The notes under the pieces are model-generated. The model was not told the origin of the DNA. It made no database searches and was given only the letters and a program-made list of their open reading frames with translations. Source: Actinomyces mediterranea (GTDB lineage Bacteria; Actinomycetota; Actinomycetes; Actinomycetales; Actinomycetaceae). From it: a stretch of 64,000 nt of DNA. Shown here one piece after another: positions 30,000-39,289 of this stretch (position 1 is its first letter; each line of letters begins with the position of its first letter). The position numbers were made by a program, and so were the translations under genes. Location of the stretch: the NCBI RefSeq assembly GCF_900155595.1, contig NZ_FTPB01000002.1, positions 1 to 64,000 on the forward strand. Reading direction: 5' to 3'.

Positions 30000-31043
30000 T
30001 CAACCGAATTGAACAGCGGCGACCCCGGCGAGCATGACAATGATGCCGAGCAGTTGAATCGGAGCCACCCACTTGCGCGGAGCCTTCAGCCAACCGAAGC
30101 GATCCACGGCGACGCTCGCCGCGCTCTGCCCGGTCAAAGCGCCGAGCATTGCGGGTCCCGTGCCGATGACGGGCACGGCGGCTGCCATGACGGTGACGAA
30201 CGCCGCTCCGAATGCCCCACCGATCCACATCCACCACGGCCCAGTGCCGGGGCGGCATCGCCCTCGACGATCGGAGGGAGCAGTCGAGTGAACGTACGCG
30301 TCCTTCCCGGCCCCAACCGTAACGGAGCTATTGTCTTCCCGTGGCCGCGTCATAGTCACTGTTGCCGCGCGGGTGAGGCCTGCCCCCGCGACGATCAGGA
30401 CGAGAACCCCTGTTCCCACGAGGAACGACACCAGAGCAGCGACAACAGCTGATCCGGCGTATCGTCCGAGCGCGGAGTTAATGGCGGACTGCACGGGGGA
30501 TACGATGCCCCCGAGGAATCCCGTGATCCGCCACAGCCACTTCCCCGGCCCTTCGGGAAGGAAGGAGCACGCCCCGGCAGGCGTCGAGCGCCGATTCAAC
30601 AGGCCCGTCGCCATCGCAATCCCGACGAGGACGACAAGGACGCCCATCCCCCGCGCCGCCGTCACCGGCCTCACGCCGACACCGAACCAGCCGAAAGCAT
30701 CGATTGCGACTGAGGCGAGAACTTGGCCGAGTAGGGGCCACAAAGCCGTCTCGATCCCCCCGAGTCTGGGGAACATGAGGATGTTCAACGTCAGCATGAT
30801 GACGCCCAGCGCCCCGCCAATCCACATCCACCACGGCGCGCTCGTCGCAAGAGCGAGGACGTCGACGACATCGATGACGCCGAGCAGGGCGAGGACGACG
30901 GCGACCAGAACGAACGTTCCCACGGCGAAGCTCACCAGGCTCGCGCCGAAGGGCGACCCGATTGAGCGGCGCAGGCGAGAGTTGATCGCGGTCTGCAGCG
31001 GCATGAGGAAGCCGACTGCGGTGCTGGCAAAGAGGAAGAGCAT
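30000..31043 (-). CDS. Duplicated DMT-type transporter (YdcZ/DUF606)
   Basis: A 347-residue membrane protein made of two homologous halves, each like a single YdcZ/DUF606 unit. The pairs WWMWIGGALGVIMLTLN / WWMWIGGAFGAAFVTVM and GQVLASVAIDAFGW / GQSAASVAVDRFGW show the duplication. Both N-terminal helices end in an INS motif (QTAINSRL, QSAINSAL). The halves are joined by a hydrophilic loop with charged and Ser/Thr residues (about residues 235-265), longer than usual. Single-unit YdcZ proteins act in pairs; this one is a natural fusion. Substrate unknown. Confidence 0.85.
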   Translation of the reverse strand: MLFLFASTAVGFLMPLQTAINSRLRRSIGSPFGASLVSFAVGTFVLVAVVLALLGVIDVVDVLALATSAPWWMWIGGALGVIMLTLNILMFPRLGGIETALWPLLGQVLASVAIDAFGWFGVGVRPVTAARGMGVLVVLVGIAMATGLLNRRSTPAGACSFLPEGPGKWLWRITGFLGGIVSPVQSAINSALGRYAGSAVVAALVSFLVGTGVLVLIVAGAGLTRAATVTMTRPREDNSSVTVGAGKDAYVHSTAPSDRRGRCRPGTGPWWMWIGGAFGAAFVTVMAAAVPVIGTGPAMLGALTGQSAASVAVDRFGWLKAPRKWVAPIQLLGIIVMLAGVAAVQFG

Positions 31044-31097
31044 TGGATCCTGTCAGGCCTCTCACGAGTGGCGTATGGTCGGGAGTCTCAGCCGCAT

Positions 31098-32021
31098 TCA
31101 GCGGGCATCGCTGTTCAGTCCGCCCTCGTGAGGGACATCATCCGCATCGGAGCCGGAATCGCCGCAAACTCCGAGCGCATCAATGGCCGACTCGTCGGCT
31201 GCGGCGCTCGTCTGTCGCGCGAGTCGCTGTTTCTTGCGGGCCTTCGCCACGGTATTGATGACGACGGCGAGGAGGAAGCCGGAGAAGAGGAGATTCCCGG
31301 TCTCGGGACTCACATGCGCGGCAACGGCGGCTCCGATGGGGGTGATAGCGGCGGCTCCGAGGCCGACGATGATGCCCGTTTTCAGATCGGCGAGACCGTG
31401 CTTGAGATTGGTCCACGTACCCGTCGCTGCCGTGGGGATCATCACGAGGAGTGAGGTCCCGCGTGCGAGGAGATCCCCGACGCCGACGACGAGTTCAAGG
31501 CAGGGAACGATGACGCTGCCGCCGCCGACGCCGACAAGGCCGGAGAATATCCCCGACACGACGCCGACCACGATGAGCCCGATCCCTCGCGGCACATCGA
31601 GGACGAGGGCGGCATCGCGGGTGGGGACTTGAAGCTGCTGGGAGACGATGACAACGGCGACGAAACCGACGAAGATCCACGGCAGAATCCAGTCGGGGAG
31701 CTTACGCAGCAGGTAGACGCCGATCTGAGCGCCGACGAGGGCGCCCGCGACGAGGAACGCCGTGGCGATGAGGGACACCTGACCGCTGATCGCGTAGGTG
31801 GTCGAACCGGCAGCTGCGGTGAGGATGATCGAGACGAGCGAAGTCGCGGATGCGCGCCGCTGCTCCATATCGAGGATCGTCACGAGTGCGGGGACGATCA
31901 CAAGCCCGCCGCCGACGCCGAAGAGGCCGGAGAGGAATCCGGCAACGACACCCGTAGCGATCACGAGGAGGAGGGATTGGGGGGATTTCGTCGACGATCC
32001 GGATGCCGTTTGAGAACTCAC
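31098..32021 (-). CDS. TauE/SafE-family membrane permease
   Basis: A 307-residue protein with about eight transmembrane segments and the repeated family motif GFLSGLFGVGGGLVIVPAL (about residues 27-45) and GIFSGLVGVGGGSVIVP in the second half. Members export sulfite or organosulfonates or import similar anions. The last ~45 residues are hydrophilic and acidic, probably cytoplasmic. It lies upstream of, and on the same strand as, the YdcZ-type transporter, 54 bases away, so the two may be cotranscribed. Confidence 0.9.
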   Translation of the reverse strand: MSSQTASGSSTKSPQSLLLVIATGVVAGFLSGLFGVGGGLVIVPALVTILDMEQRRASATSLVSIILTAAAGSTTYAISGQVSLIATAFLVAGALVGAQIGVYLLRKLPDWILPWIFVGFVAVVIVSQQLQVPTRDAALVLDVPRGIGLIVVGVVSGIFSGLVGVGGGSVIVPCLELVVGVGDLLARGTSLLVMIPTAATGTWTNLKHGLADLKTGIIVGLGAAAITPIGAAVAAHVSPETGNLLFSGFLLAVVINTVAKARKKQRLARQTSAAADESAIDALGVCGDSGSDADDVPHEGGLNSDAR

Positions 32022-32132
32022 GTTGTCAGTGTAGGTATCTCATCGCCTGTGGCCTTCCCCCTGTCCGCATCGAGTGCGGGGGATTGTCAACGCCGGAGGA
32101 TACGGCCTCGCTTCAGGGCCTTGCCACCGCAT

Positions 32133-32435
32133 ATGCAACATGACGAAGCTCTGGGGTTCGCGATCAACCAGCAGATGTTCGCTGAACGGCTGACGAACAT
32201 CGAACTCGGCGAGGCGCTCGGCATCTCGAAGTCGACCGTTAGCCGCAAGGTTCGCGGACATGTGACCTGGTCCGCCCAGGAAGTCTCCCTGGCCGCGACT
32301 CTCTTCGGCGTCTCCGTTGACGCTCTGATGCCGACGCCGGACGGCGCGGGTGGGTGCCCGCCCCGTACGTGCCCGCTGGAGCGGCTCAGATGCGACGAGA
32401 CCCGGCCCCTGCTGGGACCGGGCCTGTGGTGGTAG
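32133..32435 (+). CDS. Small XRE-type helix-turn-helix protein
   Basis: A 100-residue frame whose first ~65 residues form a Cro/CI-type HTH (LTNIELGEALGISKSTVSRKVRG, then SLAATLFGVSVDALM). The C-terminal 35 residues, with CPPRTCPLERLRC, are unlike the family. They are encoded partly by a stem-loop and by the end of the oppositely oriented tRNA gene, which it overlaps by six bases. There is no good Shine-Dalgarno sequence. A TTG nine bases earlier could also be the start. Confidence 0.55.
   Translation: MQHDEALGFAINQQMFAERLTNIELGEALGISKSTVSRKVRGHVTWSAQEVSLAATLFGVSVDALMPTPDGAGGCPPRTCPLERLRCDETRPLLGPGLWW
32401..32422 (-). terminator. Stem-loop downstream of tRNA-Met
   Basis: Nine-base arms with one mismatch around the loop TGCT, placed seven bases beyond the encoded CCA end of the tRNA. 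There is no T tract on the minus strand, so its strength is uncertain. It lies within the 3' end of the convergent HTH gene. Confidence 0.45.
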
Positions 32436-32506
32436 CGGGGACAGGATTTGAACCTGCGACCTCCGGGTTATGAGCCCGGCGAGCTACCGAACTGCTCCAC
32501 CCCGCG
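32430..32506 (-). tRNA. Initiator tRNA-Met (CAT)
   Basis: A 77-base tRNA including an encoded CCA. The anticodon CAT is at 32472-32470. Initiator hallmarks are present: an unpaired 1-72 position (C against T) and three consecutive G-C pairs in the anticodon stem (GGG CTCATAA CCC). The T-arm reads GCAGGTTCAAATCCTGT. Confidence 0.97.
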
Positions 32507-32613
32507 TCGGCAACTACTACATTAGCGGCCCTCGCCGGATGGTTCAAACGCTGGACGGTGAGCTTCGTCTCTCGCAAATCCACCGCCCAGCATCCTATCC
32601 ATGTCAGCCGTGG

Positions 32614-35600
32614 TCAGCCAGTTGACTGCGGCCCATCAGCGCGCGACGCCCCACCACTTTGCGGTTGGCCAACTCCAGGGGCGCGGGCACCCGACTGGGT
32701 ACCGACATCGCCGATCCCCTGACCGAGTTCCTCCTGCGCTGCGAGCGCCTCGGTGATCGCAGCGTTGAGCGCGTTCTGCGCCTCTCCGTAGGCGGCCCAG
32801 TCGCCGCCCGCTAAAGCGGTCTGCGACTGCTGCATCGCGGCCGAGGCGTCCCGGAGAGCCCGATTGAGACGCTCCTGAGCCGTCACGGAAGCAGCATCCG
32901 GAGCGTTCTCCGCATCATTCTTAGCACCCGTATCGGCGACAGTCGCCGCAGAGTCCCCGCCGAATGTCTGGTCGAGGGAGGCCGCCAGCGTGGATGCGAA
33001 GCCGACCTGGTTGCCGAACGCCGTTAGCACCGACCGCAACACCGGATAGGAGGCAGAGCCCGTGCCCTGGACGTAGACCGGCTGGACGTAGAGCAGTCCA
33101 CCGCCGACGGGCAGGGTCAAGAGGTTGCCGCGGATGACCGTCGAATCCGACAGATTGAGGACGTTGAGCTGAGTCGCGATCTTCTCATTCGAGTCGTAAG
33201 CGTTCTGCACCTGACCCGGGCCGGGCACAGTCGTTGACGACGGCAGCGCGATGAGTCGGAGCTTCCCGTAGCCCTCACGAACCTTGCCCGCCTCGTTGCC
33301 AGTCTCGGAGTCGACGGCGAGGAAGCCAGCCATCGCCTCGCGCTTGGATTCGCCGCCGGGGACGAACACGGAGGTGAGGGAGAATTCAGCACTCTCCTGC
33401 GTCGGCATCTGCATGGTGAGGTAGTAGGGCGGCTGGGCGACGGGTGTAGTCGACGTCGTCCCATCGGCGTTCGTCGTGGCCGTCGGCACGGCGGTCGACG
33501 TCTCCTGTGCGAGGCGCCAGCGATCGCCGCCCGCGTAGAAATCGGCCGCATTCGTCACGTGGTAGCTGGTGAGCAGTTCGCGTTGTACCTTGAACATATC
33601 TTCGGGGTAGCGCAGGTGGCTCATCAGATCACCTGAAATATTCGACAGGGGCTCGACCATATCGGGGTAGATCCGCGTCCACGTCTTAAGCAGGGGATCG
33701 GCGTCGTCCCAGGCGAAGAGCCGCACCGACCCGTCATAGGCGTCAACGACGGCCTTGACGGAGTTGCGCATGTAGTTAATCGTCTCCGCCTGCACATACT
33801 CGCTCACCTGAGAGGAACGCGAGTCGACAGTCGACTGTTCAAGGGATGTGTGCTCGGCGTAAGGGTATTTGTTCGTCGTCGTGTAAGCGTCGACGATCCA
33901 CACGAGCCTCTTGGGGGTAGACGCGTCGCCGTCCATGTCAACGACCGCCGGATAGGCGTCCTGTTCGAGCGTCAGATACGGAGCGACCTCGGCGACGCGC
34001 TGGAGCGGATCGCGCTTATAGAGGATCTGCGAGGCAGAATTCGTCTGTGAAGAGAAGAACATGTCCGTCGACCCGAACTTGATCGAGTAGAGCAGCTTGT
34101 TCCACAGGTTGCCGACGCTCGGCCCGCCATCACCGGTGAAGGTGGTGGAGACCTGACCGCCCTGGGCGCTGTCATCGGGGTAGTCGAGTTCCTGGTCGCC
34201 CGCGCCCTCGGGCGCACCGACGATCGAATACGAGGGTGCGTTGGGCGAGAAGTAGACACGTTCCTCGTAGTCGCCCATCTCCCCGGTGGAAGGCACCGAC
34301 TGCTCCCAGTACGAAGGCAGTCCGTCGGAGTTCACCGTGTTGCCGTAGGCGGCGACGACGCCGTATCCATGGGTGTACACCGTGTGCATATTCACCCAGG
34401 TCCTCTGCTCGGAAGACAGGCCCTCGAGGTTGAGTTCGCGCACGGCGATCACCGTGTCGCGGCGCTCATCACCAATGGTGTAGCGGTCGACAGACATGCC
34501 GGAGTTGAAGCCGTAGTAGGGACGCGACTGCTGGAGCTGTTGAACGGTCTTCGTTATGACCTGCGGATCAAGGAGACGGATCTGCGAGGTCGACTCGGAA
34601 TCCTCCCGCAACTGGCCGGCCTGAGCCGTCGTCGCCGCATCGTAGTTCGTGTACTCAAGGTCGGAGAGGTTGTACGCGGCGAGTGTTGCATCGATATTGC
34701 GCTGGATGAACTCCGCTTCGAGAGCGCGCTCATTCGGCGTGACGCGGAACTGCTGGATGAGTGCCGGATAGATGCCGCCAATGACGATGGCGGACACGAT
34801 CGTCACGGCGACGCCGATCGTGGGCAGGCGCCACGTGCCGCGGAATGCGGCGATGACGAAGAGGAGGGCAACGAGAACGGAGACGACGGCGAGGATCGAA
34901 TGTGCCGGGAGGGTCGCATTGATATCCGAGTAGAGCGCGCCGTCAACGCTGCTGCCCTGCTGGGTGAGCAGCTCGTAGCGCCCGATCCAGTAGTTCATCC
35001 CGATGAACAGCGAGACGAGGGCCGCGAGGAGTCCCGTCTGCAGGCGCGCCTGCTTGGAGGCGTGGGGCCTGGGAAGCAGACGGATCGTCCCGTACAGGTA
35101 GGAGACGATGAGGGATGCGGCCAGGCACAGCGCAGTGGTCTTGAGCAGGAAGTCCACGACGAGGCTGAGCAGCGGCAGGGTGAAGACGAAAAAAGAGACG
35201 TCGTAGCCGAAATGCGGGTCGGTCGTGCCGAATGATGTCTGATTTAAAAACTGCAGGACGGTCCGCCAGTTCAGAGCCAGATTCGCACCATTGGTGAAGC
35301 CGAAGAACAAGGCCGCCCCCCAGAAGACGACCTTCCGCAGCGGTTCGAAGGCCTGCTGGTACTGGCGCAGATTCGCCGATGCCTCTCCCCTGGTGGACGC
35401 CTCCCGATGCTTGTAGGCGTAGTGGGCGGTGCCGAGGATAGATCCGGCGACGATAAGGAATCCGACGAGGAAGAGCCCCGCGTGGGCGAACCACTGGGTG
35501 AGGATGACCCGGGTCGCGTGCATCTGGCGGAACCAGAGGATTTCGGTCCACACGCTCGACGCGGCGTAGATGACTCCCACGAGTGCCAGTAGGACGGCGA

Positions 35601-35697
35601 TGGTGATGCCTAGCGGCCCCACCTTCGGCGGTTCAACGCTGGCTTGTCTCTGCGTCGGCTCGCGCGGCGGGAAGGCGGACATTGGGAAGGAGATCAC
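32614..35697 (-). CDS. UPF0182 family membrane protein
   Basis: A large integral membrane protein of unknown function, conserved across actinobacteria. The N-terminal third has about seven transmembrane segments. The remaining ~700 residues are mostly outside the membrane and hold the family motifs YNLSDLEYTNYDA, IRLLDP, SRPYYGF and YPEDMFKVQRELL. The tail (from about 930) is Ala/Gln/Ser-rich and coil-like. I chose the GTG at 35697, preceded by AAAGGA at eight bases; an ATG 36 bases upstream and one 15 bases downstream lack such a site. This gives 1027 residues. It is divergent from the PPA1309 gene; the block 35-40 kb is conserved in mycobacteria. Confidence 0.93.
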   Translation of the reverse strand: MISFPMSAFPPREPTQRQASVEPPKVGPLGITIAVLLALVGVIYAASSVWTEILWFRQMHATRVILTQWFAHAGLFLVGFLIVAGSILGTAHYAYKHREASTRGEASANLRQYQQAFEPLRKVVFWGAALFFGFTNGANLALNWRTVLQFLNQTSFGTTDPHFGYDVSFFVFTLPLLSLVVDFLLKTTALCLAASLIVSYLYGTIRLLPRPHASKQARLQTGLLAALVSLFIGMNYWIGRYELLTQQGSSVDGALYSDINATLPAHSILAVVSVLVALLFVIAAFRGTWRLPTIGVAVTIVSAIVIGGIYPALIQQFRVTPNERALEAEFIQRNIDATLAAYNLSDLEYTNYDAATTAQAGQLREDSESTSQIRLLDPQVITKTVQQLQQSRPYYGFNSGMSVDRYTIGDERRDTVIAVRELNLEGLSSEQRTWVNMHTVYTHGYGVVAAYGNTVNSDGLPSYWEQSVPSTGEMGDYEERVYFSPNAPSYSIVGAPEGAGDQELDYPDDSAQGGQVSTTFTGDGGPSVGNLWNKLLYSIKFGSTDMFFSSQTNSASQILYKRDPLQRVAEVAPYLTLEQDAYPAVVDMDGDASTPKRLVWIVDAYTTTNKYPYAEHTSLEQSTVDSRSSQVSEYVQAETINYMRNSVKAVVDAYDGSVRLFAWDDADPLLKTWTRIYPDMVEPLSNISGDLMSHLRYPEDMFKVQRELLTSYHVTNAADFYAGGDRWRLAQETSTAVPTATTNADGTTSTTPVAQPPYYLTMQMPTQESAEFSLTSVFVPGGESKREAMAGFLAVDSETGNEAGKVREGYGKLRLIALPSSTTVPGPGQVQNAYDSNEKIATQLNVLNLSDSTVIRGNLLTLPVGGGLLYVQPVYVQGTGSASYPVLRSVLTAFGNQVGFASTLAASLDQTFGGDSAATVADTGAKNDAENAPDAASVTAQERLNRALRDASAAMQQSQTALAGGDWAAYGEAQNALNAAITEALAAQEELGQGIGDVGTQSGARAPGVGQPQSGGASRADGPQSTG

Positions 35698-35813
35698 GTC
35701 GTTTTCCTTTCCGTTGGTGCACGTGGTGACCATCCTACCCGGCTAGCTCACATGTGCTCGGCTGAGCCTGTGGATTCGCCCGTGAAGGGCGTCGGCGTGA
35801 GACGATGGGTGTC

Positions 35814-36386
35814 ATGACGGACACCGATGCAATGACGCCCACGGCGCACCAGATCGCCCTCGCCAATGTCGTCGTCGACATCGAGCGGACGGCCTCTGGC
35901 GCCGGATGGGACCACGCCCCCACCCTCTACGCCCTCGTCCCCACCGGGGAGCTCATTGCCCAGCCGAATATCCCCGAGGAACTCGCCGACCAGTTGCGCA
36001 AGGGCTGGGACTCCAGCCCCAACCACCTGTCGGCGATCATCCAAGAGGACCTGGCGCAAGACGATCTCGAAGAAATGCTCGCACACCTAGCCTGGCCGCC
36101 CCAGGTTGCGGGCGCAGCGGTGAGCGTCGAGCGGATCGTCGTCCCGCCCGAGGTGGAGGACCAGGCTCCCGACGATCCCGACGAGGCACTCCGCTTCATC
36201 TCTCACCATCCGAGCCGCTCGGATGTGCGTCTCGTCGTCGGAGCCCTGCGCACGGGCGAGACCTGGTGCGCGCTGCGGACCCGTGCCTTCGACTCCGATG
36301 ACAAGGTTGGTCAGGGCGCGAATCTCGTCCCCAATCTCGTCGAAGCGCTGGCGCTCTCCCTCCAGGGCGAGGACTCGGCCCTCTAG
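35814..36386 (+). CDS. PPA1309 family protein
   Basis: A 190-residue actinobacterial protein of unknown function. Recognisable pieces are the opening TAHQIALANVVVDIERTASGAGWD, LYALVPTGELI, LAWPPQVAGAAVSVER and RLVVGALRTGETWCALR. It is acidic overall, with no signal or membrane segment. It is divergent from UPF0182 and its stop codon overlaps that of the convergent PDZ-protease gene: both use TAG and share the bases CTAG. An ATG nine bases upstream is an alternative start. Confidence 0.85.
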   Translation: MTDTDAMTPTAHQIALANVVVDIERTASGAGWDHAPTLYALVPTGELIAQPNIPEELADQLRKGWDSSPNHLSAIIQEDLAQDDLEEMLAHLAWPPQVAGAAVSVERIVVPPEVEDQAPDDPDEALRFISHHPSRSDVRLVVGALRTGETWCALRTRAFDSDDKVGQGANLVPNLVEALALSLQGEDSAL

Positions 36387-37609
36387 CCCTGGGCGTCGCA
36401 GGTCGCTAGTGAGTCCCCACGGCCCTCAGCGATCGCGGTGACGGCACCGACGGCGTCGTCGAGAGTCGCAACGGAGACGACGGTGAGCCCCTGGGGGACG
36501 TTTCCTACGACTTCGCCGCAATTCGACTCCGGTGCGAGGAACCACTCGGCTCCATCGCGCGAGGCACCCCACATCTTCTGCACGATCCCCCCGATGGCGC
36601 CGACCTGGCCGTCGTAGGAGAGCGTCCCCGTGCCCGCGATGATCCGCCCGCCCGTGAGGTCCCCCTCGGTGAGGGTATCAATGATCCCCAGGGCGAACAT
36701 CATCCCCGCAGAGGGGCCGCCCACGTCCTCGAGATTGAAGGAGATGTCGAGTGGCAGGGACACGTCAGCATTGAGGTAGATGCCGAGCTTCGAGCCCTGC
36801 TCCCCTTCAGCGCCGCTCGAAGTCACGACGGGGATGTCGAGGCGCTCGGAGTCGCGGATGATGCTCAGGACGAGGGTGGTTCCGACGGGGGTCTCGCGGA
36901 GCAGCCCGAAGACCGTGGAGGCGGCGTCGACCGGATGCACGACCCCATCTGCGGTTGTGATCGACTCAATGACGTCGCCCTCTTCGACTTTCCCCGCGGC
37001 GCCCGATCCTTCGACGGCTCCGGCGATGGTCATGGTGGCGCCGACCGTCCAACCCAAGTATTCGAGGGCGGCGACCTCGCTGGTCGACTGCGAGGAGGAC
37101 ATCTGTGTCTTCGTCGCCTCATCGAGCGCGTCCTTCGTGAGATCCTCAGGGTAGACCTCGTCGTAGGCGACGATCCTGTTGCGAGAGTCGAATGACGCGC
37201 CGATCAACTCGATGAGGGAGAGTCGAGAACCCGGACCGCCGGACTGGGAGACCGTCACCATGCGCAGCTCTCCCGCCGAAGCGCCGCCCCTGTCGGTGGC
37301 AACCTCCTTACCGGTCGCAGGGTCCGTCCCGCTGATCGAGATGAACGGGCGGCCGTTCGCCGAGCCGATGATGTTGAAGGTCGGCCCGGGCCTGTCCACG
37401 ACGTAGGGGACGGGGATGACGAAGAGCACAAGCGCCATGACTGCGGCGACTGCAACGGCAAGCCACTGTTTGGCGCCGAAACACCACAGGGGGCGCCGCA
37501 GGTCAGAATGCGTTGGCTCGCCGATGAAATCGCGGCGGGGCCGGAGCCCGGTCTCCCCCTCGTCCGGCGGGGGCGTGGAGGTGGCGGAGGCGGCATCGTT
37601 CGAGTTCAT
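36383..37609 (-). CDS. PDZ-domain Lon-like serine protease
   Basis: Membrane-anchored protease with a PDZ domain and a Lon-type catalytic domain (YlbL/Rv3194c-like). There is one transmembrane helix (about 48-66), an extracytoplasmic region, and a PDZ domain (about 185-265, with GAAGKVEEGDVIESI). The Lon fold has the catalytic dyad Ser300 in VGGPSAG and Lys345 in IVQKMWGA. It is 408 residues from the second of two adjacent ATGs, which has AGGG at a better distance. The promoter region faces the DUF2342 gene. Substrates are unknown; PDZ domains usually recognise protein C-termini. Confidence 0.92.
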   Translation of the reverse strand: MNSNDAASATSTPPPDEGETGLRPRRDFIGEPTHSDLRRPLWCFGAKQWLAVAVAAVMALVLFVIPVPYVVDRPGPTFNIIGSANGRPFISISGTDPATGKEVATDRGGASAGELRMVTVSQSGGPGSRLSLIELIGASFDSRNRIVAYDEVYPEDLTKDALDEATKTQMSSSQSTSEVAALEYLGWTVGATMTIAGAVEGSGAAGKVEEGDVIESITTADGVVHPVDAASTVFGLLRETPVGTTLVLSIIRDSERLDIPVVTSSGAEGEQGSKLGIYLNADVSLPLDISFNLEDVGGPSAGMMFALGIIDTLTEGDLTGGRIIAGTGTLSYDGQVGAIGGIVQKMWGASRDGAEWFLAPESNCGEVVGNVPQGLTVVSVATLDDAVGAVTAIAEGRGDSLATCDAQG

Positions 37610-37744
37610 CATCGCCCTATTGTGTGCCCTCGCGGCTCCGTGCGCCCACTGCTGCGTCACGCGTCGGGGCTTCCCCTGTTCATTCACAGCGGATTGTGAG
37701 GTTTCATCCAGCGTTGAACGGGCGACGGCGGGTAATGTCGAAGC

Positions 37745-39214
37745 ATGACAGAGGACTCCGGCTCCCAGGGAGCGAATCCATTCGAGGACTTTCTGCGCCA
37801 GATGCTCGGCGAGCAGGCGGCACAAGAAGCGATGCGCGCCATGGAGGCCCAGGGCTTCGACGCCTCGTCGCTTCCCACCGAATTCTCGGACCCGGCGGTA
37901 CTCAACACCGCCCTGACCCAGTTGCGCTTCCTCATGAACACGACGACGGAGCCCGTGAATTGGAGTCTCGTCTCAGACGGTGCACGCCAGCGCGCCTACG
38001 CCTCAGGGGATCCGACGCTCACCGCTGCCCAAGCCGAGCGCGCCAAACAGGCCCTCACGATCGCGGACCTGTGGCTCGACACGGCGACGGATTTCTCTCC
38101 GGGCAGGGTCGCCCGCGCCGCATGGACCCGCACCGAGTGGATCGACGCGACCCTCGACATGTGGAAGACCATCTGCAACCCGGTCGCCCAGAACGTGTCC
38201 CGGGCGCTCACCTCCGCCCTCACCCAGCAGCTGGGCAACGAGGGCGCTGACTCGGCCGATCCTCCCCTGCCGGAGGGAATGGCGGCGATGCTCGGGCAGA
38301 CGCGTGACATGATGCCGAAGTTGTCGGCAATGATGTTCGCCGCACAGATCGGCAACGCCCTAGCGGGCCTGTCGGCCGAGGCCTTCGGCTCCACCGATGT
38401 GGGCATTCCCTTGACGAAAGAATCGACGACCGGACTCGTCGTGTCCAACGTTGAAGCATTCGCCGAGGGGCTTGATATCCCCTTCGACGAAATCCTCCAA
38501 TTCATAGCGGTCCGCGAGTGCGCCCACCGCAGGCTCTTCGCCTCAGTGCCCTGGCTCGAGGGCGACCTCGTGCGGGCCGTCGAACGTTACAGCGCCCGCA
38601 TCGACATTGACGCCGAGGCGATCGCGCAGGCCGCCCGCAGCATCGACCCGTCGAATCCCGAATCCATGGAGAACGCCCTGTCAGGAGGCATTTTCGCCCT
38701 GAGCGTGTCCGAGGAGCAGAGGGTCGCCCTCGAGCGCCTCGAAACCCTGCTCGCACTCATCGAGGGGTGGGTGGAGGTCGTCACCGCTCAGGCGCTCGCC
38801 CCCTACCTGCCCCACGCGGATCAGTTGCGGGAGATGATGCGCCGCAGGCGCGCCTCTGGCGGCCCCGCCGAGCAGATCCTCGGTCAACTCATCGGCTTAA
38901 CGATGCGCCCCCGCCGGGCGCGCGGCGCCGCCTCGATCTTCTCCCTCGTCCAGGCCGACGGCGGTGCGGAGGCCCGTGACGCACTGTGGTCGCACCCCGA
39001 TATGGTGCCCACCCGCACTGAACTGGACACCCCGGATACCTTCCTCACTCTTCGTCGCGCTGCCCAGGAGCAGGATGCGGATATCGACGCTGCCCTTGCC
39101 TCGCTCCTCGACGGGACGATGGGATGGGCGCCCGGATTGTCGCCCGACGACGACCCCGAATCGCAGACCCTGCGGGATGCCGGCCTGGACCCCGACGAGG
39201 ACGACCCCTCCTGA
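37745..39214 (+). CDS. DUF2342 putative zinc-dependent metalloprotease
   Basis: A 489-residue actinobacterial protein of the DUF2342 family (Rv3195-like). The family segments MFAAQIGNALAGLSAEAFGS, FIAVRECAHRRLFASVPWL (the REcAH core at residues 257-261, likely part of the metal site) and the C-terminal TFLTLRRA are present. There is no signal peptide. It is divergent from the Lon-like protease and followed 75 bases later by an RRE/ThiF-like gene in the same direction. The protease activity is by family annotation only. Confidence 0.85.
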   Translation: MTEDSGSQGANPFEDFLRQMLGEQAAQEAMRAMEAQGFDASSLPTEFSDPAVLNTALTQLRFLMNTTTEPVNWSLVSDGARQRAYASGDPTLTAAQAERAKQALTIADLWLDTATDFSPGRVARAAWTRTEWIDATLDMWKTICNPVAQNVSRALTSALTQQLGNEGADSADPPLPEGMAAMLGQTRDMMPKLSAMMFAAQIGNALAGLSAEAFGSTDVGIPLTKESTTGLVVSNVEAFAEGLDIPFDEILQFIAVRECAHRRLFASVPWLEGDLVRAVERYSARIDIDAEAIAQAARSIDPSNPESMENALSGGIFALSVSEEQRVALERLETLLALIEGWVEVVTAQALAPYLPHADQLREMMRRRRASGGPAEQILGQLIGLTMRPRRARGAASIFSLVQADGGAEARDALWSHPDMVPTRTELDTPDTFLTLRRAAQEQDADIDAALASLLDGTMGWAPGLSPDDDPESQTLRDAGLDPDEDDPS

Positions 39215-39289
39215 CGCCTGTGGATAACCCCCATGGGGCCTCCGCAATCGGCATACTCGATGCAGTGACCGATTCTCTAGGAGGCTCCC

